In this document: positions 10,060 through 19,700 of the stretch, piece after piece | How the letters are laid out: every line of letters starts with the position of its first letter | Numbering within the stretch: the stretch's first letter is position 1 | Source of the DNA: Symbiodinium natans | Lineage: Eukaryota; Sar; Dinophyceae; Suessiales; Symbiodiniaceae | Assembly: GCA_905221605.1 (NCBI GenBank) | Contig: CAJNDS010002335.1 | Coordinates: forward strand, 656,887-720,886 | Direction: 5' to 3' | Length of the DNA: 64,000 nt | Notes under the pieces: generated by a model | Seen by the model: the letters and a program-made list of their open reading frames with translations, nothing else | Told to the model about the DNA's origin: nothing | The model's database searches: none | Program-made: the position numbers and the translations under genes

Positions 10060-10400
10060 GGTTTAGGGCTTTAGGGGCTTGAGGGGCGGATTTGGGTTCG
10101 GGGGGTTTAGGCTTTGGGGACTTTGGGGCTTTAGAGAGCGATTTGGGGGCTTTAGGGTTTAGAGTTTAGGGGCCTTCGGCTTTAGGGTTTAGGGTGGTTT
10201 AGGGGGCTTTAGGAATTTGAGCATTTACAGGGATTTTGGGGGCTTTAGAGGCTATTTAGGTGGCTTGAGGATGTAGGGATTAGGGCTTAGGGGGTTTTAG
10301 GATTTAGGGAGTAGGCTTTCGCATTTAGGGATTAAGGGGGCTCAGGGGCTTTTAGGGTTTAGGCTTTAGGGTTTAGGGTTTAGGGTTTAGGGTTAGGGTT
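10060..10400. repeat. Highly degenerate TTTAGGG-derived sequence
   Basis: About 340 bases of G/T-rich sequence contain many GGGGGCTTTAGG-like words. It looks like an eroded telomeric array interspersed with G-runs. No gene is seen from 10028 to 10846. Confidence 0.7.
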
Positions 10401-10584
10401 AGCATCTAGGGATTATTGTTTAGGCTCTAAAGGGTCTTATGGCGTTAAAAGTGTAGTGCATCATCGGGATTTGTGTGTAGGCTGTCAACCTACAAGGGTT
10501 TAGGCTTTAGGGTGTAGGACCCCCCTAAAGACTAAACCCGAGCCCTAAAGCTCTCCACCCAGCCTGAAGCCCTGTAACCCTAAA

Positions 10585-10800
10585 CCCTAAAACCCTATAA
10601 ACCAAACCCTGTAAACCCTACAAACCCTATAAACCCTATAAACCCTAAAAACCCTATAAACCCTACAAACCCTACAAACCGTACAAACCCTACAAACCCT
10701 ATAAACCCTACAAACCCTACAAACCCTACAAACCCTATAAACCCTACAAACCCTACAAACCCTATAAACCCTATAAACCTCAAAACCCCTAAACCCTGAA
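10585..10800 (-). repeat. Variant array of ACCCTACAA / ACCCTATAA units
   Basis: About 22 units of a nine-base variant of the telomeric repeat (CCCTACAAA or CCCTATAAA). The minus-strand ORF of Gly-Phe-Val/Ile repeats is read-through of this nine-base period and is not a gene. Confidence 0.9.
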
Positions 10801-10846
10801 AACCCTAAACCCTAAACCCTAAACCCTATACCCTAAACCCTAAACA

Positions 10847-10924
10847 GAACCCGCTGGCGCGGTGGGGCTGCTTCACTCCGGGCCTCGACTCGTCCACGGC
10901 CGAGGCGCGGAGCAGCTTGCGCGG
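10847..10924 (+). CDS. Exon candidate
   Basis: The frame N-P-L-A-R-W-G-C-F-T-P-G-L-D-S-S-T-A-E-A is open in G+C-rich sequence after a CCCTAAA block. The acceptor is CAG|A, so it lacks the usual exonic G. Confidence 0.35.
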
Positions 10925-11584
10925 AAAACCCTGAAAGCCCTAAGCCCTTAGCCCTTAACCCTTCACCCTTACCCCACCTGAGCTTAGGGTTTAGGGTTTA
11001 GGATTTAGGGTTTAGGGTTTAGGGTTTAGGGTTACATACCCCCCTTGAACCCCCCTCCCTTACGTATTGTAAGAACCCTATAGTTAACCCTTAACCCTGA
11101 ACCTGAACCCTGCACCGTAAACCCTGAACCCAAGCTTCTAAGAAGCGCCTTCCTGCAGGATTCAGGGTCCTAAACTCTAAGCTCTAACCCCTGGCTTCTG
11201 GGCGGGAAGTCTTTTTGGTCTCTTTAGCAGGTAGGGTGATGCAGGAGCCTAAATGATCGATTTTTGTCAGGTATCATCCTCTGATGCGCTCCGTAGCCTG
11301 TGTTTAGGGTTTAGGGCTTAATTAGGGTTTAGGGTTTAGGGTTTAGGGTTTAGGGTTTAGGGTTTAGGGTTTAGGGAGCTTCGGGCTTTTTCGAGCTTCA
11401 GCTAGGTCCCAGAGTCGGCCCTTATTCCCTTTCTTGCAGGGGTTAAGGGCCAATTAATCAAAAAGGGTACTGTTCATTCCCAGGTTACTCTTGGGTCTAG
11501 TATCCCTAAACCCTAAACCCTAAACCCTAAACCCTAAACCCTAAACCCTACGTAGGCCCTTTGCATCTCATCCTCTATCCCCAG

Positions 11585-11657
11585 GTTTGGGGGGGTCACT
11601 GTTCGGGTTTGCAGGGGTTCCGAACATGGCAGGTCCACAGCCGGTATAGCCTCACTG
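11585..11657 (+). CDS. Exon candidate
   Basis: CCCCAG|G at 11580-11585 and a second GCAG|G at 11612 both open the frame ending G-F-R-T-W-Q-V-H-S-R-Y-S-L-T-E. It is preceded by CCCTAAA (11502-11551) and followed by TTTAGGG (11670-11722). Confidence 0.45.
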
Positions 11658-12092
11658 AACCCTAAACAAAGAGGGTTTAGGGTTTAGGGTTTAGGGTTTA
11701 GGGTTTAGGGTTTAGGGTTTTTCTCTCAACCCTAGACCCTTAAAGCCCTAAACCCTAAACACCCTAAAAACCCTAAACCCTAAACCCACCCTAAAAACCC
11801 GAAACCCTGGACCCTAAGCCCCAGCAGACAGCAAGACCCGATACGCTCCCTAGCCTGTCTTTAGGGATTAGGGTTTAGGGTTTAGGGTTTAGGGTGTAGG
11901 GTTTGAGGTTTGTACTCCTAACCCCAATTATAAGCAGATTAGGGCACTTGAGGGGCTTATGAGTGGGATATAATTGGTGAATATATGTATATATATATAT
12001 AATCTAATTATTAAGCCCCCTATAATTTCTCTAGGCCCTAGAACCTGAAGCTTGGATCCTAACCTCCCTAAACCGCTAGAACCCCGAACCTT

Positions 12093-12293
12093 GAACCCTA
12101 AACCCTAAACCCTAAACCCTAAACCCTAAACCCTAAACCCTAAACCCTAAACCCTAAACCCTAAACCCTAAAAACCCTAAACCCTAAACCCTAAACCCTA
12201 AACCCTAAACCCTAAACCCTAAACCCTAAACCCTAAACCCTAAACCCTAAACCCTAAACCCCACCCCCTAAACCCTAAACCCCAAACCCTATC
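12093..12293 (-). repeat. CCCTAAA array, about 28 units
   Basis: One of the longest near-perfect arrays in the window, interrupted once by AAAACCC at 12170. It lies directly upstream of the exon at 12324. Confidence 0.95.
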
Positions 12294-12323
12294 CTTTAAA
12301 GGGTCCCGTGCCTAGCCTAAGAG

Positions 12324-12418
12324 GCGGTCGGCGCATTCTTGCGTTCCAGCCCGGCAGCGCGCCAGGCGTGGCTCGGCCTCAGCGTCAGGGCCTCAGACCT
12401 CCTGGCTATTCTGCATGG
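12324..12418 (+). CDS. Exon candidate, alanine/leucine-rich helix
   Basis: AAGAG|G opens A-V-G-A-F-L-R-S-S-P-A-A-R-Q-A-W-L-G-L-S and stays open to 12418, where GTTTGGG and then TTTAGGG begin. The upstream flank is the 12093-12293 CCCTAAA array. The coding character is strong; the family is not recognised. Confidence 0.55.
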
Positions 12419-12940
12419 GTTTGGGTTTGGGTTTTTGTTTTAGGGTTTAGGGTTTATAGGGTTTAGGGTTTATAGGGTTTAGGGTTTATAGGGTTTAGGG
12501 TATAGGGTATAGGGTATTTAGGGTTTAGGGATAGGGGGGGACCCTTAACAGGGAACCCTTCTGAACCGTCTTCTGGCTCTCTTAAACAGTGACCTCGTAG
12601 GGTCTATAGTCCCCAAGGGCCCCCCTAATCCTATCCCCAAAATCCACATCTTGGCAGCCCAGTTGGGTTCCTTTTTACACTTTTTTGGCTTGGCCTTTGT
12701 CGTTCAACGGCTGCCAAGAAACAGAAACGGGTCAATCAACTCAGGAGCACCAACATGTGTTCAAGAGTCCCAAGCCCTATGCCTCACCCGGATCCCTAAA
12801 CCTGGGCATGTTCCCCATTTTATCCTAATCGTCCTTAAGAGGGAATATACCCCCCAACCTCAACGCCACGCGACTCAGGCCGGCTTGGACGATCCCGAAC
12901 TGGAGGTCGGTAAGACTCAGAATAGATTTATGGTTTAGGG

Positions 12941-13020
12941 TTGGGATGTTCCCCCTTTATACTAACAGTCCTGAATCGGGATTATAGTACCCGGTAATGG
13001 GGGGGGGGGAACATCCCAAG
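12941..13020. mobile_element. MITE-like family B, copy 1
   Basis: An 80-bp element with inverted ends TTGGGATGTTCCCCC and GGGGGGAACATCCCAA and the internal motif ACTAACAGTCCTGAAT. Related copies are near 22122, 41685, 48068 and 52384. Confidence 0.75.
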
Positions 13021-13122
13021 TTGAGGGTTCAGATTATGTAGGGTTCGGGGATAAGGACTTCGGGTTTCCTGCTAATGTGGCGTTATGATTAGTTATCCCC
13101 CCCACCCCAAACAACTTTGCAA

Positions 13123-13247
13123 TTACTATGGTGCCTTACCTCCTTTAAAGGGTTCTGATGTATGGGCCCTTAGTCTGTTTCGGGTAGACAAGGTGTAGAT
13201 AAGGGGCACCCTTCAAAGGGCCCATACCGAGGGACCAGGTAACTTCC
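13123..13247. mobile_element. MITE-like family D, copy 1
   Basis: The left part GCCTTACCTCCTTTAAAGGGTTCTGATGTATGGGCCC and a right end GGACCAGGTAACTTCC resemble the copies at 24862 and 49286. Confidence 0.55.
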
Positions 13248-13418
13248 CTTAGAGACACTCTAAACGCTAACACCCTGAATCGAGTTTGGGAAAAGTTGTT
13301 TGTGGGGCCGGGGTCCAAGTTGACTGCGACGGGATGCCATGTGCAGCCTCTTCGGGGCCTCCTTGAGGCTGAACCCTAAACGCTAAGCCTATCCCCCCCA
13401 AAAAAAAGTATCCGGGAG

Positions 13419-13495
13419 GCCCCTCGGAAGCTCCGCTTAGCAGCGGCCAGTGCCGCGCAGCGCGCCGGCGCGCAGGGGGAGGCGGACAGGGGTCG
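13419..13495 (+). CDS. Exon candidate, Ala/Arg-rich
   Basis: CGGGAG|G opens A-P-R-K-L-R-L-A-A-A-S-A-A-Q-R-A-G-A-Q-G in very G+C-rich sequence. CCCTAAAC words precede it and TTTAGGG follows at 13514. The 500 bases after it (13500-14010) hold weak ORFs in TTTAGG-like degenerate sequence and no recognised gene. Confidence 0.45.
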
Positions 13496-14327
13496 GAAAA
13501 CTTAAGGGGGTTGTAGGGTTTAGGGTTCGCCCTTGTCTTTTTGAAATCGGGTGTGCAGTCTTCTTGTTTTTTTACAGGGAGGTTTCATGAAGGTAGGGTG
13601 CGTCTGTTTGGCAGGGGGTTTAGGCTTTATGCTTTGGGCTTGTGGAGGGCTTATAGGTGTTCCATGGTTCTTGCGGTTTCTAGGGCTTGCAACGGGGTTT
13701 TTAAGCGCTTTCAGGGTTTAGGGCTTTGGTTTTTGCCTTGAAAGTTTCAGGGCTTGGGGGGTTTGAGGGTTTATTCATTTTTGCCAGGCCCTCGACAGTA
13801 CCTAGGACATTCCGGGTTTGATTGTGGGTTTTTTTCTTGGTTTAGGGTCCAGGGTTTGGGGTCGAGCAGGTTTAGGGGGCCAAATTCGGGCGTCTGGGCT
13901 TCTTGGGTTTTTAACCCCGACAATCCCTCTTGCAATTTAAGGCATGTCGCGAATCAAGGGATAAAGGAGCTTCTGGGCTCCTTACAGCGTCACATAGTGG
14001 GCTGTAAGGTACCTAAACCCTAAACCCTAAACCCTAAACCCTAAACCCTAAACCCTAAACCCTAAACCCTAAACCCTAAACCCTAAACCCTAAACCCTAA
14101 ACCAGTCCATGATTCCCTCTGACGCACTAGCAAGCAAGCATGCAAGGTTCCTTACGCTGTATAGTCGCAGTCCTTAATGTATGCTGGTTGAACATTAGGG
14201 ATACTATGAGCTCCGAAATCAAGCTAGTTACTCAGCTACGTCGGAAGCTCTTGACCCTAAGCCCTAAGCCCTAAACCCTAAACCCTGAACCTCTTGGGGT
14301 TGGGGGGGAAGGGGTGCCAAGCTGTAG

Positions 14328-14391
14328 GCTTTCAGTAATCGCCAGAGCCTCAGAAATCCTGGCACCCCGCGGGGCCACCACAAACCTTAAG
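14328..14391 (+). CDS. SET gene exon A
   Basis: TGTAG|G opens a frame with one leading base, L-S-V-I-A-R-A-S-E-I-L-A-P-R-G-A-T-T-N-L, ending in phase at CTTAAG before GTTTGGGC. Its phase matches exon B. Assignment to the SET gene rests on adjacency and phase. Confidence 0.6.
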
Positions 14392-15324
14392 GTTTGGGCT
14401 TTAGGCTTGAGGCTTTAGGCTTTAGGCTTTAGGCTTTAGGCTTTAGGGTTTAGGGTTTAGGGTTTAGGGTTTAGGGTTAGGGTTTAGGGTTTAGGGTCAC
14501 TTAGCACCCCAGAGTGAAACCCTTAGATTTAGGATTTAGGGTTTTCAAGCCCTATATCCCAAAGAATCCTACGTACCTATATGGGGGTCACTTGCCCAAA
14601 CCAGAATGGTAATTCATATTATAGAAACCCTACTTTCTACTATGTAGGTACTTAGGACCCTTTGGGTATACCCTCAGCCTTGAAAGCGCTCTACGCAGGA
14701 CGCCGCGCGTGCGGCCAAAGCTGCCGTGATCGCGCATCTGAATGCGCCTCTTTGGCTCCAACTGAGGGGGGGGGTTTGAAATTGGGGCGGTTTGGGGTTT
14801 TAAGGTTTAGGGGTTTAGGGTTTAGGGTTTAAGTTTTACGTGTTTTTAAGGTTTAGGGTTTAAGTTTTACGTAAGGTTTAAGGCCACTTTTGGCTCAAAC
14901 TGGACGAGGGGTTTAGGGTGGCCTGGGGTTTGAGGTTTAGGGGTTTAGGGCTTAAGGCTTAAGGCCTCTTTGGCTCAAACTGGACGAGGGGTTTGTGGGG
15001 TGGCCTGGGGTTTAAGGTTTAGGGGTTTAGGGTTTAGGGTTCAAGGTTTAAGGTTTAAGGCCAGGGTTTAGGGTTTAGGGTTCAAGGTTCAAGGTTTAAG
15101 GTTTAAGGTTTAGGGGTTTCGGGTTTCGGTGTTGGGGTTGAAAGAGTTCAGAATGGAGGTTTCGGTGTGCAGGGCCTATAGAGGCTTGACAGAGATAAAC
15201 CCTAAACCCAAAGTTCAGTTGCCCCCAGAAGGTTCTCAACCCTAAACCCTAAACCCTAAACCCTAAACCCTAAACCCTAAACCCTAAACCCCAAACCCTA
15301 AACCCTAAACCCAGAGGGTCCAGT

Positions 15325-15355
<31 letters not shown>

Positions 15356-16704
15356 CAGGTTCTGCACGTTAGAGGAGGGCCTCGCCATCTACGAGCGGTG
15401 CTCTCGGCCGCCCCGGCTCGAGTTTGTGGCCTTCGGGGCTGTTTGGGGTTTGGGGTTTAGGGTTTGGGGTTTGGGGTTTAGGGTTTAGGGTTTAGGGTTT
15501 GGGGTTTAGGGTTTAGCGTGTAGGGTTTTAGGGCTTTTTCACACCCAAATCGGCATGGGTTTAGGTGCAGGCTGCTTTCCACAGTCTTGTGGTTTGGAGC
15601 AGAGGGATGCTTAGGTTTTAACCTCAAACCCCTATAAGCCCTAAAACCTTATCATCCCGAATTAAACCCCCAAACCCGAAAGCCGAAACCCTGAGACCCT
15701 AATCCCTAAACCGGGATGGGGTTTAGGGTTTAGGGTTTAGGGTTTAGGGTTTAGGGTTTAGGGTTTAGGGTTTAGGGTTTATTTAGGGTTTAGGGTTTAG
15801 GGTTTAGGGTTTAGGGTTTAGGGTTTAGGGTTTAGGGTTTAGGGTTTAGAGCCCTGTTTTGGGTTTTGATGGCTTTCAGGGTTTCTTGGTTGGGGGAAAC
15901 ACCCCGGACGCTCAAGAACCCTGGTGTTTCCTGGATCTCGCACAGGTTCAACCACTCCTGCGCGCCCAACGCTGAGTATGGCCTGACCGAGGACATCTGG
16001 AAGTTTCCCCTACACCTTGAACTCTAAACCCCCAAAGCCTAAACCTTAGGTTGCAAGTCTTCGTCCAAAATCCGCAGCCCGAAAGCCAAGCGGCCGATAA
16101 TTAGCTGGGGTTGATTTTGAATCAGCTCTGCGGTTCTATGGGCTGTAATCATCCCTATATAGCCCCCTGTTAAGTTAAGCCCTGTTCCATTTTGCATAGC
16201 CCGAATCCCTAAGCCCCGTAGACTTGCGGGTTTAGGGTTAGGGTTCGGGTTGAGGGTTTAGGGTTTACTTTTTTTTGCCCCATGAAGCCCATAAATCCGG
16301 AAGCCCCCAGACCACGGAAAGTGTGAGGGGCTCGCTTCCATAGGCCCCAGAAAAGCTCCGCGCCGGACTTGAAAGGGATCAAGACTTGTACCCCTAAAGT
16401 TGTACCCCTAAGAGGTCCCAAGCTCCGAGCCCAAACCCTTCCTACATGAAACCACACCTCTAAACCCCAAACCCCAAACCCTAAACCCTACACTGAAACC
16501 TCTCAGAGGATTAAGCCCTAAACCCTAAACCCACCCCTAAAGTCCAAACCCTACACCTGAAACCTCTCAGAGGATGGCCAGATGAAGGTCCGCCTCCTCC
16601 GGGCCGTTGCGCCCGGCGAGGAGGCCCAGATGTTGCCTTGGGGGGTGGGTGAGTGGTTGGGTTTGGGGTTTGGGGTTTAGGGTTTAGGGTTTATGGTTTA
16701 GGGT

Positions 16705-16736
<32 letters not shown>

Positions 16737-19700
16737 GGTTAAGGGTTTAGGGCGTGCCAAACGGAAGCGCGCTTTGGGAGCGCGCAGTAGTCTGCAGACC
16801 TACCCACCCCAAGACGGCCCACTTACAACTCTCAAGGAGTTAAGGCCTTCTTTTTTTTACAAAAGCATCACATGGGTCAGCACCCACGCCCTTTTGGGGA
16901 CCTCCACAGTGTGGACAGCTTGGGTTGGGCCAGGCAGGCCAGGGCCACGGAAACAGGGCAGGCCAGGCTTGGAGGGTAAGCCAGCCTGGAGGCCAGCTCG
17001 GTCGCCTGCCTGGGGCTTCCTCGCAGGGTCTCACTGAGCGCTCGACCAGTGCCCGCCCCAAAAGACAAGAGAGTGGGAGGGCTTAGGTGTAGGGTTTAGG
17101 GGTTAAGGAGCGGTCGATTTGTAGGCGTCGCAGGCAGGACGTGGGTCAAAGTTCAAGCATTGTACGGTTTTGCGAGTTTGGAGGGTTTCGAGCTTTTGGG
17201 GTTCGAGTTTAAGCTTCAGTCGAGGATGCGGCGATTGCAAGCATGGGTTTGTAAGTTTCGGGGGAAAACCCTGAACCCCAAAACCCGAAAATCCTAAACC
17301 CTAAGCCCTATACCCTAAACCCTTCATAGATGCCCTGGGATCCAGGTTTGCATCTCGTACCTCGGAGATGCGCTCATGTCCAAGACGGCCAGGCGCCTGG
17401 GTTCAGCGTATAGGGTTTAGGGTTCAGGGTTTAGGGTCGGAATACGTGCAAATGGTATTCCATTATGGCTCCTATTCCCTTCTGGCTCCTCTGTAATTCT
17501 GCTATAGCAACCCCAAAACCCTATTCCATATCATTAAGGCCCCATGTTGGGGTTGAGATTTATTGTATTCAGCGTCTAGGGTTTAGGGTTTTGGGTATAG
17601 GAGTTGGGGCTGAGAGTTCAGGGTTGCGGGCACAGGGTCGGAGGGTTTGCGGCATAGGGTTGAGGGCTTGGGCTTCAGGATAGAGGGTTTGGGGTTTAGG
17701 CTTTGTGGATCTTTGTGGTGCTTTACTGCAACCTTTAGATCCTTAGCCTTTTTGGGTTTATTGGGTTTCTTCATATGGCAGCTAACAAAATAATGTATAG
17801 CTACCCTTCTGAGTGCAGCCAAGTAGGGTTTAGGGTTTAGGGTAGTAAGCTTAAGGCCTCAACCCGAACAGTCCCCACCGACCTGCTCTCAAAACTATGA
17901 CTGAAGCCCTGCCACGCACACACCTGCAAGGCACCTCTAGCCCAAACCGTAAACCCTAAACCCTAAACCCTAAACCCTAAACCCTAAACCCTAAACCCTA
18001 AACCCTAAACCCTAAACCCTAAACCCTAAACCCTAAACCCTAACCCTAAACCCACCCTAAACCCTAAACCCTAAACCCTAAACCCTAAACCCTAAACCCT
18101 AAACCCTAAACCCTAAACCCTAAACCCTAAGCTTATGCATCTTGCAGCTGGGAGCCTTATCCTTGAGATGCAAACCGCAGGTGATCCACCCCTCCTTCTT
18201 TTAGGGTTTTGGGTTTTGGGTTTTAGTGTTTAGGGTTTAGGGTTAGGGCCTACGGGCCTACAAGTACATAAGAACCTCACGTTCAACCCAAAAGGGCACA
18301 TGAAATGGCGATGCTAGCTCACTCCGGTGGTTCGGGATGAGGTTGGGACTCGGATGCCGGCTGGGGGGTGGAACGCCAGCTGAACTGACGCATTCGACCA
18401 AGCCATAAGTGAAGATGCCTGTTCAGTACTTACTTGGGCTGAAGCCCTAAATCCTAAACCCGAAACCCTAAACCCTAACACCCAAGCCCTAAACCCTAAA
18501 CCCTAAAGCCTCAAACCCAAAGCCGCAATCTTCCCGAAGGCAGCAGTTCCTGCGTGCGCGGTATTTCTTCCGCTGCACCTGCCCGCTTTGCAGCCAGCCG
18601 CGCGATGAGCTGGCTGGCTGGGTTTGGTCCCTAGGGGGACGTGCAACCTGCGAGGATTTAGGGTCTTACCCTATAAACCCTGAATCCTAAACCCTAAACC
18701 CTAAACCCCAGAGGATTTTATGGGGTGCTGAGCCCCTAAGCCCTAAGCCCGGGCTTCCTTCTGCAGGCGCCTCGCAAGGCCTGCTTCGTGTCATCTACAG
18801 TGTACCAAATTCTCAAAGCCTGTAGGGGTTTAGGGTTTTGGGTAGAGGCTTAGGGTTTGGGGTTTTGGGTTTAGGATTTTTCGTGTTTGGGGGTTAGTAG
18901 GGTTTAGGGTGTTTAGGTTTCTCTAGAAGGGCGCTGATGACCCATTACGTGTATTTGTGGTTTAATTTCAGGGTTTAGGTTTTTTGGGGGTGGCCTATGA
19001 AAGTCTGCCCTAACCGCTAGGGTTCCCGCAAAGGGCTGGCTGAGACTTGAGAGCAAAAAGAAACATGAGTCCGAAAAACAGAAACATGAAGCCTCAACCC
19101 TAAACCCTAAACCCTAAACCCTAAACCCTATACCCTATAAACCCTAAGCCCACGCAGCAGCTGCAGCCTCACCCAGGCGTGCCATTGCGGTCGACGACGT
19201 CTCAGCTCCGAGGTGCTTGGTTTAGGGCTTTGGGTTTAGGGCTTCCCCAAGCCCTAAACCCTAAACCCTAAACCCTAAACCCTAAACCTCGGCGCTTTTT
19301 CTACGCACCCGCGCCAGGCCTGTGGCTGCGGCCATGACGCTGGCGGCGCCTGGCCTGGCGCCGAGCACCTGAAGGTGCCTTTTAGAGGGGTTGTGGGGGT
19401 TCAGGGCCGGGGGGGGAGGGGTGGAGGGTTTAGGGTTTAGGGTTTAGGGTTTAGGGTCTAGGGTTTAGGGTTTAGGGTTTAGGGTTTAGGGTTGAGTTTA
19501 GGGTTTTAGGGATCAGGGGCTTTCAACTTGTTTCGCTGATCCTTGCAGTTTGTTTTGCCAAAAACTAGGCATGTCTGCTCAGACTGTCAGAGCAACCCCT
19601 AGACCCTGAGCCCTTGTGCGCAGGCAGTGGATGACCTGGAGAGAAGGGTGTGGCGCAGACTGCATGTAAGGTCAGTTCTGTTGCAGATTCCTACTCGACA

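Noticed and set aside
10595-10783. Minus-strand repeat protein rich in Gly-Phe-Val
   Set aside because: It is produced entirely by a nine-base telomeric variant read in one frame.
14880-14906. A dinoflagellate spliced-leader-like word, CCACTTTTGGCTCAAAC
   Set aside because: It resembles the spliced leader only in CCA.TTTTGGCTCAA. The leader's 5' part is missing, and sister copies and the exon B end explain the sequence better as a duplicated exon end.
16840-17068. Overlapping plus and minus ORFs in G+C-rich sequence
   Set aside because: They lie within an intron placed by the SET gene frame, and their composition comes from repeated GGCCAGG words.
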